Source: DASQEH01 sp038239485 | Lineage (GTDB): Bacteria; Actinomycetota; Actinomycetes; Propionibacteriales; Nocardioidaceae | Assembly (NCBI GenBank): GCA_038239485.1 | Contig: JBBSET010000042.1 | Location: forward strand, 1-34,021 | Direction of reading: 5' to 3' | Length of the DNA stretch: 34,021 nucleotides | Shown: one piece after another, positions 15,872-23,437 of the stretch | How positions within the stretch are numbered: the first letter of the stretch is position 1 | Layout of the letters: each line of letters begins with the position of its first letter | Position numbers and translations under genes: made by a program | Notes under the pieces: generated by a model | Database searches by the model: none | What the model was told of the DNA's origin: nothing | What the model saw: the letters and a program-made list of their open reading frames with translations, nothing else

Positions 15872-16687
15872 ATGACATTGCCACGCCTGCGCGGACTGCC
15901 TGGACCGCCCGGACTCCCCCGGACTTCGCGCGTCCCCTTCAGGCTGGTCCGAGTGCTGACATCACTCGCGCTGGGCGTGGGCCTCTGGCTCGGCCCAGGT
16001 CTGGCCGCGACCGCCACCACCGCGGCACCGTGGGGACCGTCGCCTGGACGGGTCACGCCGATGATGCCGGCTGACGAGTGGCCGGCCGGGCGGACATCTA
16101 CCGGGCAACAGGTCAGCTGGACCGCCCATCGTTCCCGGCACACGTCCTACCGCCAGGCCACCGGATGGTGGGGGGCCGCCACCACGAAGATCCGGATCCG
16201 CAGCGCTCGCGCGCCGCATCTTTACCACTTCCACCTCCGGCTGCCGGCGCACGTGCAACTGGCCAAGAATCACTTCGGCGAGGTCGTGGCCAGCCGCCGG
16301 GGCCACGTGGTCGGGCTCCTCGGACACCCCTGGGCCAAGGACGCCGGGGGGCACCATCTCCGCAGCTGGTACACCGTACATGGACGGGTCCTCGTGCAGC
16401 ACGTCCGCTTCGGGCGCCACACCCGCTTCCCTGTGACGGCAGACCCCTGGTGGAACCCGTTCACCTGGCACTGGTCCTCGCTCTTCGCCGTGGCCTGGTC
16501 GGAGGTGACGTCCTGTGGTGAGGGAGCGATCAAGACGATGAGCTACGTCGCCGCGCCAACGGCCCTGACCAACATCCTCCTGGTGCACGTCGCCGGGCGG
16601 GCGGCGCTGATGGTCCCCGGCGGCGCCTACGCCTACGCTGCCCTGGCCGTGTACGGCTGCCTCGGCAGCTACTTCGGATCGGACTGA
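15872..16687 (+). CDS. Secreted protein with a C-terminal hydrophobic Gly/Ala-rich, two-Cys segment
   Basis: This 271-residue protein has an N-terminal signal of about 45 residues (basic, then LTSLALGVGLWLGPGLAATA). A middle domain contains LPAHVQLAKNHFGEVVASRRG, and an RFPVTADPWWNPFTWHW segment resembles the 'P-V-ADP-W' junction seen in secreted actinobacterial proteins with bacteriocin-like tails. The last 60 residues begin TSCGEGAIKT, are hydrophobic and Ala/Gly-rich, and include a second Cys (YGCLGSYF). That arrangement recalls a disulfide-closed membrane-active peptide released from a precursor. This role is inference only. AGGAGG lies 6 bases before the ATG. A two-helix membrane protein follows 5 bases downstream. 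Confidence 0.65.
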   Translation: MTLPRLRGLPGPPGLPRTSRVPFRLVRVLTSLALGVGLWLGPGLAATATTAAPWGPSPGRVTPMMPADEWPAGRTSTGQQVSWTAHRSRHTSYRQATGWWGAATTKIRIRSARAPHLYHFHLRLPAHVQLAKNHFGEVVASRRGHVVGLLGHPWAKDAGGHHLRSWYTVHGRVLVQHVRFGRHTRFPVTADPWWNPFTWHWSSLFAVAWSEVTSCGEGAIKTMSYVAAPTALTNILLVHVAGRAALMVPGGAYAYAALAVYGCLGSYFGSD

Positions 16688-16692
16688 GTGGC

Positions 16693-16938
16693 ATGGGACC
16701 ACGTCCTGGCGGACCGACACGCCGTCGCGTCGTCATCGGCCTCGTCTTCGGCCTGTCTCTGGTCGTTCCCAGCGTGCTCGTGTCGGCGGCGCTCGAGCGT
16801 GTCGGGGCGCCGGGGTTCGTGGGCTATCTCGGCCAGCTCGTCACGGTGACGGCCATCCTGTTCGCCGTAGCCTGGTACCAGCGGCGCGGCAACGCTCGCG
16901 ACGGACAGGGTCCGCGACCACCCCCCAGCGGTGGTTAG
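16693..16938 (+). CDS. Small two-helix membrane protein, candidate partner or immunity protein
   Basis: The 81-residue product has two membrane helices (about residues 13-33 and 44-61) with basic ends and a Pro-rich tail. It starts 5 bases after the stop of the secreted protein, so the two are almost surely co-transcribed. Size and topology resemble small immunity proteins of bacteriocin loci, but nothing in its sequence proves this. It has only a weak ribosome site (GAGTGG). A hairpin overlaps its stop codon. Confidence 0.6.
   Translation: MGPRPGGPTRRRVVIGLVFGLSLVVPSVLVSAALERVGAPGFVGYLGQLVTVTAILFAVAWYQRRGNARDGQGPRPPPSGG
16917..16935. terminator. Hairpin at the junction of convergent genes
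   Basis: ACCACC (16917-16922) and GGTGGT (16930-16935) form a perfect 6-bp stem with a 7-base loop over the stop of the two-helix protein, 17 bases from the convergent amidohydrolase stop. It is a plausible bidirectional terminator without a U tract. Confidence 0.4.
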
Positions 16939-16951
16939 GCCGAGGCCTGGC

Positions 16952-18184
16952 TCAGCCGAACAGCTCACGGACGACCGAGCTCCTGGCCACCAGCCTCCCC
17001 GAGTGCCACACATGCGTCGGGGGATCCTGGCGGCGCAGCGCCTCTGGCCAGGTCGAGGCGGCGAACAGCTGGAGGTCCGCGCGAGCCCCTCGGTGGACGC
17101 CGTACCTGTCACTGATCCGCCAGGACCTCGCGGGGGCGGACGTGACGCCGGCAAGGACGAGGTCGAGGTCGGCCGCGGTGGTCAGGTGGGCGGCGTGCGC
17201 GGCGAAGAGAGCCACCTCGAGCATGTCGCCGCGACCGAAGGGGGTGACGGCGTCGAGGACGCAGTCCTGTCCGAAGGACACGTCGACCCCAGCAGCCAGC
17301 AGCTCGGCGATCCGGGTGGCACCCCGCCTCACCAGGTCGACGTCGCCTCGTCCTTGCAGGACGAGGTTCGTCATCGGGTTCGACACGACCGCGATACCCG
17401 CGTCCCGACAGCCGGCGATCATGCGAGCAGCGTGGGCGTCGTCCGCAGCGGCGAGCGAGAAGACCTGCCCCACCGTGACCCGGCCATGCCACTGTCGTCT
17501 CACTGTCTCATCGATGACCATCTCGAGGTTCCTGACGGACCCGTCGTCGGTCTCATCGACGTGCATGTCGACGTCGGCACCGAACTGCTGCGCGATGTCG
17601 AAACAGATACGGATGTGCTCGCGCTGGTCCTCCTCGGTCCGCTCCCGGTAAGGCATGCCCCCGACGATGTCGGCACCGGAACGCATCGCTTCGACCATCA
17701 GCTCTGCGGTTCCGGGGGCGCGCAGGATGCCCTCTGGGGGGAAGGCGACGGTGGTGACCTCGGCGAAGTAGGCGCAGTCGCGGGCGGCGGCCAGCACACC
17801 TTTGAGAGCCGTCAGACCGGTGCTGCTGTCGACGTCGACATGTGACCGCAGCCGCGTGGTCCCGCTCATCACCGACGCGTGGATGACGCCGCGCGACCGC
17901 CCCCGCACCTCCTCGACGGTAAAGAGCCGCTTCGCCTCTCGGCCGGCGTCGATCGCGCCCGACAGCGTCCCGTCCGGCTCGCTCACCCGGCCGCGCGACA
18001 TCGCCGTATCGAGGTGGATATGGGTGTCGACGAATGCCGGCAGCAGCAGCCCGCGCTGTGCGTCGATCCGCTCGACCGCCACGGCACCCGCATCCTGACC
18101 GACGGACGCGATCTGACCGCCGTCGAGGTGCAGGTTGACGACCTCGCCCGAGGCCAATGTCGCATTGTTGATCGTGAACTGCAT
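16952..18184 (-). CDS. Cytosine deaminase-like amidohydrolase with an altered active-site position
   Basis: The 410-residue protein has the metal-dependent amidohydrolase layout of E. coli CodA: an N-terminal beta strap, then H55-x-H57 (FVDTHIHLD), H208 with E211 (DMHVDETDD), and D307 (FGQDCVLD). The family hydrolyses amino groups on pyrimidine or s-triazine rings using one bound metal. Where CodA-type enzymes usually have a His after Gly (VT.GH or ASH), this protein has Q240 (RVTVGQVFSL), so activity or specificity may differ. SNPMTNLVLQGR agrees well with CodA. The start at 18184 has AAGGGAA upstream. It is convergent with the two-helix gene; no cytosine permease is adjacent. Confidence 0.82.
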   Translation of the reverse strand: MQFTINNATLASGEVVNLHLDGGQIASVGQDAGAVAVERIDAQRGLLLPAFVDTHIHLDTAMSRGRVSEPDGTLSGAIDAGREAKRLFTVEEVRGRSRGVIHASVMSGTTRLRSHVDVDSSTGLTALKGVLAAARDCAYFAEVTTVAFPPEGILRAPGTAELMVEAMRSGADIVGGMPYRERTEEDQREHIRICFDIAQQFGADVDMHVDETDDGSVRNLEMVIDETVRRQWHGRVTVGQVFSLAAADDAHAARMIAGCRDAGIAVVSNPMTNLVLQGRGDVDLVRRGATRIAELLAAGVDVSFGQDCVLDAVTPFGRGDMLEVALFAAHAAHLTTAADLDLVLAGVTSAPARSWRISDRYGVHRGARADLQLFAASTWPEALRRQDPPTHVWHSGRLVARSSVVRELFG

Positions 18185-18210
18185 CGAGTTCCCTTGCTCT
18201 TACGCCGCGT

Positions 18211-18275
18211 GGCGAGCCTGCCACCCCTGATCAGCAAACACCAGTGGGTTGCCAGGAGGCCCAAGGAGGCTCGCC
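18211..18275 (-). terminator. Long imperfect hairpin between DUF2277 and the amidohydrolase
   Basis: GGCGAGCC (18211-18218) pairs exactly with GGCTCGCC (18268-18275), and an inner CCACCC/GGGTTG pairing extends it. It fills the 95-base gap between two leftward genes, so it could be a terminator for the DUF2277 gene or part of the amidohydrolase leader. Confidence 0.3.
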
Positions 18276-18278
18276 CGG

Positions 18279-18554
18279 TCAGCGGACGTCGGCGTAACGC
18301 AAGGCACTTCGTGCTCTCGCTTTAGCGGCCTCCACCTCACGATCTCGCGGCGGAGCCGAGGTCACCAACGCGTCGAGCAGCTGCGACGTGGCCGCTGACA
18401 CCGCTAGGACGGCGCGGTCGAATGCTGCCTGGTTCGCCGCGGACGGCTTCGACGCGCCGCTGATCTTGCGGACGTACTGGGTGGCGGCGGCCGTGACCTC
18501 GTCGGTCGACGCGGGCGGAGCGAAGTTGTGCAGGGTTCGGATGTTTCGACACAT
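18279..18554 (-). CDS. DUF2277 family protein
   Basis: The 91-residue product starts MCRNIRTLHNFAPPAS and continues through EVTAAATQYVRKISGASKPS and NQAAFDRAV to a basic, helical APPRDREVEAAKARARSAL end. That is the complete DUF2277 pattern, a small cytosolic family of unknown function that often carries this exact N-terminus. The ATG at 18554 is chosen because the family begins at MCRNI. The frame continues upstream to 18740 without family resemblance. It appears to be the only gene in its transcript. Confidence 0.88.
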   Translation of the reverse strand: MCRNIRTLHNFAPPASTDEVTAAATQYVRKISGASKPSAANQAAFDRAVLAVSAATSQLLDALVTSAPPRDREVEAAKARARSALRYADVR

Positions 18555-18729
18555 GGCACCAGCGTAGGAGACGCCGCCGCGGCACAGCCAGCCACTCGAC
18601 TGATAGCCCGGAGGAATCATGGGCCCACGCTGTGACCCAGCCCTAATGACATCCGCGAGGACGCTCGCGGATCCTCCACGTGTAGGCCGCCCGGAGCCTG
18701 AGGGCTCCTCTCGGACCGAGGCAGAGTGC

Positions 18730-18754
18730 GTTTGATGCACACCGCAGTGGGAAC
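18730..18754 (+). promoter_or_regulatory. Possible stress-sigma (SigF/SigB-type) promoter for the GPGG protein
   Basis: GTTT (18730-18733) and GGGAAC (18749-18754) are separated by 15 bases. This fits the GTTT-N15-17-GGGTAT-like layout recognised by actinobacterial SigF/SigB-group sigma factors. It stands 22 bases before the start codon. A 6-bp hairpin (18693-18708) lies further upstream. Confidence 0.3.
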
Positions 18755-18776
18755 AAGGGGGTCAAAGGAGGCAAAC

Positions 18777-18923
18777 ATGGCAGGAATTCTCTGGATCATC
18801 GCGGTGATCCTGGTCATTGTGGGCATCGTGACGATCTTTCGCGGATCACTCCTCGCGGGCATCGCACTGATCGTGATCGGTCTACTCGTCGGGCCAGGAG
18901 GCGTCAGCCTCTTCACCAAGTAG
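18777..18923 (+). CDS. GPGG-motif small membrane protein
   Basis: A 48-residue protein, MAGILWIIAVILVIVGIVT onward, made of two short membrane helices separated by FRGS and closed by VGPGGVSLF. The GPGG near the C-terminus is the signature of a recognised actinobacterial micro-protein family of unknown role. A near-perfect AAAGGAGG lies 5 bases before the ATG, which fixes the start. The frame is open a little further upstream but without the family pattern. The gene is monocistronic and divergent from DUF2277. Confidence 0.85.
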   Translation: MAGILWIIAVILVIVGIVTIFRGSLLAGIALIVIGLLVGPGGVSLFTK

Positions 18924-18964
18924 CGAGCCGGGCGGCTCACCGCACTGGCGTTGGCGGCGCCGGC

Positions 18965-19966
18965 TCAAGGGAGCCAGCGCCGCCACACAGTTGCATGGGT
19001 GTTGAGCCACGACGCGACGTCAGCCGGTCCGACGTGGTAGCCACTCAGCGCGACCAGCTCGAGGATGTTCGCCACACTCGGTTTGTCGAGGTGGTAGCTG
19101 TAGACGAGTGAGTAGGCGGGACTTCCCGAAGCCGCGAACGCACTGTTGGCGATCTTGACGTAGGTGAACTCGTTGAACGAGCACAAAGTTGACCTCTTGT
19201 CCCGCTGGCAGGGCTGAGCTGCTGAGCCGGGGACGTCGATGACGCGCTGCCCCGGCCGATCCCCGAGCAGGCCACGAGGGCCTTCGGCAAGGTAGACGTC
19301 GGGCATCCTCAGCTTGTTGTCGAGGCTGGGCTGCTGCATCAGGGCTCCCATGCCTTTGACCGGCTCGACCTGGTTGTAGTTGCGGACGGCATAGTCGAGA
19401 TGCTGGAAGGCCACGAACGCGTGGGCCAGCGCGAGCAGCGCCGGAACCGTCGTGATCGCCGGAGTCGTCGTCGGCCCCCATCCGATCCCGTCGACGTCGG
19501 CGAGGTCCCCTGCGCTCGCCAGGCCACGCTGGCTCATGAAGTACGGCGCCAGCATGGTGACGACGCCGTGGACGCCGTTGGGGCCCACCACCGTGACGGG
19601 TCCGCCAGGACCGCCCAGCTTCGAGCGCAGCCCGTTGACGCCGTAGCCGTCGAGGTACACGTCGGCCCCGCCGGTGGCCACCAGCCGCCACGCCTTGCGG
19701 GAGGTGGTCCTCACGTACGCGACGCGGCAACCGAGGCTGTCGCGGGCGATGGCGCCGATGATGAACGCGCTGGCTTCGTAGCCGTTCGTGGGATCGTAGG
19801 CGATGGTGAAGTTGCCACAGGGACCGGACGCAGACGGCGTTGTGGCAGTCCTCGCGGCCGGGTGGACGGGGGCACCAGCATGGCAGCCGGCGAGAGTGGC
19901 GCTGGCGCAGAAGAGCGCGGCCAGGGCGACGATGCGCCGACGTAGCCCGCTTCTCAACGCGTCCAC
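18965..19966 (-). CDS. Glycine betaine/choline-type ABC transporter substrate-binding lipoprotein
   Basis: This is a 333-residue lipoprotein with a lipobox (ATLAGC; Cys28), followed by an OpuAC-like domain. Signs include FTIAYDPTNGYEASAFIIGAIA, then ADVYLDGYGVNG, DVDGIGWGPT and an AEWL-like C-terminal element (VGPADVASWLNTH). The family binds quaternary amines such as glycine betaine outside the membrane and delivers them to an ABC importer. No ATPase or permease gene is nearby, so it is either an orphan receptor or serves a distant transporter. It follows the MFS gene by 37 bases in the same direction, suggesting shared transcription. Ligand assignment is by family only. Confidence 0.75.
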   Translation of the reverse strand: MDALRSGLRRRIVALAALFCASATLAGCHAGAPVHPAARTATTPSASGPCGNFTIAYDPTNGYEASAFIIGAIARDSLGCRVAYVRTTSRKAWRLVATGGADVYLDGYGVNGLRSKLGGPGGPVTVVGPNGVHGVVTMLAPYFMSQRGLASAGDLADVDGIGWGPTTTPAITTVPALLALAHAFVAFQHLDYAVRNYNQVEPVKGMGALMQQPSLDNKLRMPDVYLAEGPRGLLGDRPGQRVIDVPGSAAQPCQRDKRSTLCSFNEFTYVKIANSAFAASGSPAYSLVYSYHLDKPSVANILELVALSGYHVGPADVASWLNTHATVWRRWLP

Positions 19967-20003
19967 ACTCCCACCCGTCTCCCGCCGGGACAGGATACCC
20001 AGG

Positions 20004-21236
20004 TCACGAGCGCACTAGCGTCTCCGGCATCCGCAGCGCGAACATGCCTGCGACTCCGAGAACGACGGCGCAGGCAGCGAATCCTGCACCGAACCCGATA
20101 TTGTCGGCAAGCCACCCTGCAGCCAGCGGACCACTGATCGCACCCGCGTCGGACGCCATCTGGAAGACCGCGACCACTTTGCCGCCCCGGCCGCGCATGA
20201 CGTCTCCGACCACAGCCCCGGGGGCGGTCCCTGCGAAGGCCGCACCGATCCCGATCGTCGTCATCGCGAACAGGTAGAGCGGCAGGGCCGTCGTCAGGGC
20301 GAGCAGCGCAAGCGACACCGCAGCGATGAAAGCCCCGGCGATCATGGCCGGCTTGCGGCCGCGACGATCCACGAACCGCCCGGCCACGGTCAGCAGCACT
20401 GCCTGCGCCACTGAAGAGAACAGGAACCCGACACCCGTCCAGATGGCCCGCTGGTGCAGCGACTCGGTGACGAACAGCGGGATCAGACTCGCCCGCACCC
20501 CGAAGAGCGACCAACCCACAGCGAAGTTCACGGCTACCGCCGCCCGGTAGGCCGGATGACGCCATGCCTCTGCGAGCGAGGTCGACTGCTGCTCCTCTTG
20601 ACCGACCTCGGGCCCGGCGGACCGGAGGATGCCGTCTTGGCTCGTCGGCCCCATCGGCAGATCGTGACGGTTCCTTGCGGTCTCGAGGAAGACGGCACCG
20701 ATCGACCCCGCGGCGACGAGCGAGACGGCGTAGACGTAGAAGGGCAACCGGAGGGAATAGTCGGTCAGGAAGCCACCGACGAGCGGGCCGAGCAGCCCGC
20801 CGATGAGGAAACCTGACTGGAAGAGGCCGGTAGCCCGCCCCCTGCTGGCGCCGGGAACGACGCGGAACAGCAGAGCTGTCGCCGAGATGGTGAACATCGC
20901 CGACCCGACACCCCCCACCCCGCGCAGGATCAGCAGCTGCTGGTAGCTCTGCGAGAGCCCCGCGAGCCCGGTGGACACCGCCACGATGGCGATCCCGGTA
21001 GACAGGATCACCCGCTCGCCGAATGCGTCGACCAACCGCCCGCCTCCGAGTGCCGAAACGAACCGCATCAGCGCGAACGCGGAGATGACGGCGCCTGCGG
21101 CCGTCTTCCCGACGCCGAAGGACCGGGCGAACTCGGGGATCGCCGGGGCCACCACACCGAAGCCGACCGCAACGGCCACGGCAACAGCTGCGAGCACCCC
21201 GACCTCACGCGGGAGGTCGTCGAAGGGGCTCTTCAC
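20004..21236 (-). CDS. Major facilitator superfamily permease
   Basis: This 410-residue permease has about 12 predicted membrane helices in two six-helix halves. The conserved loop motifs appear as GGGRLVDAFGERVIL between helices 2 and 3 and AGRFVDRRGRKPAMI between helices 8 and 9. SRGRATGLFQSGFLIGGLLGP matches the antiporter-type helix 5 pattern of drug exporters. It is likely a proton-coupled exporter in the cytoplasmic membrane. It starts 45 bases after the ideR stop in the same direction and may be co-transcribed, so export of a metal chelator is conceivable but unproven. Confidence 0.85.
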   Translation of the reverse strand: MKSPFDDLPREVGVLAAVAVAVAVGFGVVAPAIPEFARSFGVGKTAAGAVISAFALMRFVSALGGGRLVDAFGERVILSTGIAIVAVSTGLAGLSQSYQQLLILRGVGGVGSAMFTISATALLFRVVPGASRGRATGLFQSGFLIGGLLGPLVGGFLTDYSLRLPFYVYAVSLVAAGSIGAVFLETARNRHDLPMGPTSQDGILRSAGPEVGQEEQQSTSLAEAWRHPAYRAAVAVNFAVGWSLFGVRASLIPLFVTESLHQRAIWTGVGFLFSSVAQAVLLTVAGRFVDRRGRKPAMIAGAFIAAVSLALLALTTALPLYLFAMTTIGIGAAFAGTAPGAVVGDVMRGRGGKVVAVFQMASDAGAISGPLAAGWLADNIGFGAGFAACAVVLGVAGMFALRMPETLVRS

Positions 21237-21281
21237 CTAGCCGGCGAGGGAGGTGTACCAGGGTGGCTGCCGTCCCGCATG

Positions 21282-21971
21282 TCAGACGCGACGGACGAAG
21301 AGGTGGCTGGCGGCCTCGCCGTCGATCTCCGCAGACTCCCCGCCACTGCCGACAAGGACACCCTCGGCGCCGCGCGCCACGGTGATCACCTTGCCGGGCA
21401 GGGCTCCGACCCGGCGTAGCACCGCCATCAGCTGCTCGTCGGTCTGGATCGGCTCGGCGATCCGTCCGACGATGACGTGCTGCTCAGCGGCGGCGGCGAT
21501 CCGGTCGAGCGGCTCGACCCCGTTGAGGAACTCCTCAGCGATCAGCTCACCCTCACCGAGCTCCGCCAGGCCGGGGATCGGGTTCCCGTACGGGGACACG
21601 GTCGGATGGTCGAGGATCTCCAGGAGCCGTCTCTCGACGGTCTCCGACATGACGTGCTCCCACCGGCAGGCCTCGACATGGACGTCCTCCCACTCGAGCC
21701 CGATGACGTCGACGAGCAGGCGTTCCGCGAGCCGGTGCTTGCGCATCACCCTGGTGGCGAGGCGGCGGCCCTCCTCCGTCAGCTCGAGGTGGCGGTCGCC
21801 CTGGACGGTGAGGAGCCCGTCGCGCTGCATTCGGGCCACCGTCTGGCTGACAGTCGGCCCGGACTGATGGAGACGCTCGGCGATCCTGGCGCGCAGGGGT
21901 ACGATCCCCTCTTCTTCGAGCTCGAAGACGGTGCGAAGGTACATCTCCGTGGTGTCGATGAGATCGGTCAC
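21282..21971 (-). CDS. ideR: Iron-dependent repressor IdeR (DtxR family)
   Basis: This 229-residue regulator matches DtxR/IdeR in length and residue numbering. Met10 and the ligands His79, Glu83, His98, Cys102, Glu105 and His106 all fall at the DtxR positions (MRKHRLAERLL; DVHVEACRWEH). The winged helix is at residues 25-65 (RLHQSGPTVSQTVARM) and the C-terminal SH3-like domain is present. It binds Fe(II) and represses iron-uptake and siderophore genes while activating storage. The GTG at 21971 gives the canonical N-terminus (VTDLIDTTEMYLRT) with AGGA upstream; longer starts up to 22106 are unlikely. No clear IdeR box was found in the window. It is divergent from the photolyase gene. Confidence 0.93.
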   Translation of the reverse strand: MTDLIDTTEMYLRTVFELEEEGIVPLRARIAERLHQSGPTVSQTVARMQRDGLLTVQGDRHLELTEEGRRLATRVMRKHRLAERLLVDVIGLEWEDVHVEACRWEHVMSETVERRLLEILDHPTVSPYGNPIPGLAELGEGELIAEEFLNGVEPLDRIAAAAEQHVIVGRIAEPIQTDEQLMAVLRRVGALPGKVITVARGAEGVLVGSGGESAEIDGEAASHLFVRRV

Positions 21972-22108
21972 GCGTCCTGCCCGCCTCTCCGCACCCGTGG
22001 TCGTCGCCCGCGCTTCATTGTGTCCCATCGCGGAGATGAGTCCAAGCGTCCCGGTTCCGCAGCCCGGCCAGGCGTTCGGCGGCGCGCAGAATGGGCAAGG
22101 ATGCACCT

Positions 22109-23437
22109 ATGTCGACAGCAGTGATGTGGTTCCGCCGTGACCTCCGGCTCGCCGACAACCCGGCGCTGCTCGAGGCGAGCGACGCCGCCGACGAGGTGCT
22201 CCCGATCTTCGTCCTCGACCCTCGTCTGTGGGACCCCGCCGGGCCTTCTCGCCGCGCCTACCTGCTGGCCAGCCTCGAGTCCCTGCGCGAGAGCATCGGC
22301 GGCCTCGTCGTGCGTACCGGGGACCCGGTCACCGTGATCCGGGGCCTGGCCGCTGCCGTGGACGCGGTCAGCGTGCACGTCGCAGCCGACTTCGGCCCCT
22401 ACGGCTCCCGGCGCGACGCCGGTGTCCAGGAGGCGTTGCACGGTGACGGGATCGACTTCGTCAGGACCGGTTCGCCGTATGCCGTGGCACCCGGCCGGGT
22501 GCTCAACCAGCAGGACGGCGGCTACCAGGTCTTCACCCCCTTCTCGAAGGCATGGCGCGAGCATGGCTGGCGCAAGCCTCCCTCGGCTCCGCGGGGCGTC
22601 AGCTGGCGCACGTCCGAACGCTCCGACGATATGCCGACGGTGGACCTGCCGGCGGACCTCACGCTGCCGGCAGCCGGCGAGGCGACCGCACGGCGACGTT
22701 GGCGGGAGTTCCTCCACAGCCACCTCGATGGCTACGGCGACCAGCGGGACCGGCCCGACCTGGACACCACCTCACGGATGTCGGTGCATCTGAAGTGGGG
22801 CGAGGTGCACCCGCGCACGCTGCTCGCCGACCTCGAGGATTCGTCGGCCTCCCGCACGTCTGTCGACCGGTACCGCCTCGAGCTGGCCTGGCGCGAGTTC
22901 TACGCCGATGTGCTCCTGCGACGGCCGGACTCGGCCCGGGAGTACTACCGGCGCGAGCTCGCCGGCATGGACTACGACGACCCGGGCGATCGGTTCGACG
23001 CGTGGCGCGACGGCCGGACCGGGTACCCGCTCGTCGATGCGGGGATGCGTCAGCTGCGCGCCGAGGGCTGGATGCACAACCGGGTCCGGATGGTCGTCGC
23101 GAGCTTCCTCGTCAAGGACCTGCACATCGAGTGGCAGCACGGCGCCCGCCACTTCATGCACTGGCTCGTCGACGGCGACCTCGCATCCAACCAGCACGGG
23201 TGGCAGTGGACGGCCGGGACGGGTACCGACGCCGCGCCGTACTTCCGCGTCTTCAACCCGATCGAGCAGGGCAAGAAGTTCGACCCGGACGGCGTCTACA
23301 TCCGGCGCTGGGTACCGGAGCTGCGCGACTGTCCCGACGACGAGCTCCACCGGCCGCACCAGCCGATCGTCGACCACGCGGTCGAACGCCGTGAGGCGCT
23401 GGCTCGTTACCAGTCCGTTCGGGAGGGGTCGGCGTGA
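22109..23437 (+). CDS. phr: Deoxyribodipyrimidine photolyase / cryptochrome, class I
   Basis: The 442-residue protein has an N-terminal alpha/beta antenna domain (TAVMWFRRDLRLADNPAL; LPIFVLDPRLW) and a C-terminal helical FAD domain. The latter has the diagnostic patterns LAWREFYADVL, YPLVDAGMRQLRAEGWMHNRVRM, FLVKDLHIEW, and NQHGWQWTAGTGTD with YFRVFNP. It uses blue light and FADH- to split cyclobutane pyrimidine dimers. A signalling cryptochrome is less likely since the DNA-binding and repair residues look intact. The ATG at 22109 has AAGGA about 9 bases upstream and starts the family N-terminus. The stop overlaps the next GTG as GTGA, so a hotdog protein is coupled to it. Confidence 0.92.
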   Translation: MSTAVMWFRRDLRLADNPALLEASDAADEVLPIFVLDPRLWDPAGPSRRAYLLASLESLRESIGGLVVRTGDPVTVIRGLAAAVDAVSVHVAADFGPYGSRRDAGVQEALHGDGIDFVRTGSPYAVAPGRVLNQQDGGYQVFTPFSKAWREHGWRKPPSAPRGVSWRTSERSDDMPTVDLPADLTLPAAGEATARRRWREFLHSHLDGYGDQRDRPDLDTTSRMSVHLKWGEVHPRTLLADLEDSSASRTSVDRYRLELAWREFYADVLLRRPDSAREYYRRELAGMDYDDPGDRFDAWRDGRTGYPLVDAGMRQLRAEGWMHNRVRMVVASFLVKDLHIEWQHGARHFMHWLVDGDLASNQHGWQWTAGTGTDAAPYFRVFNPIEQGKKFDPDGVYIRRWVPELRDCPDDELHRPHQPIVDHAVERREALARYQSVREGSA

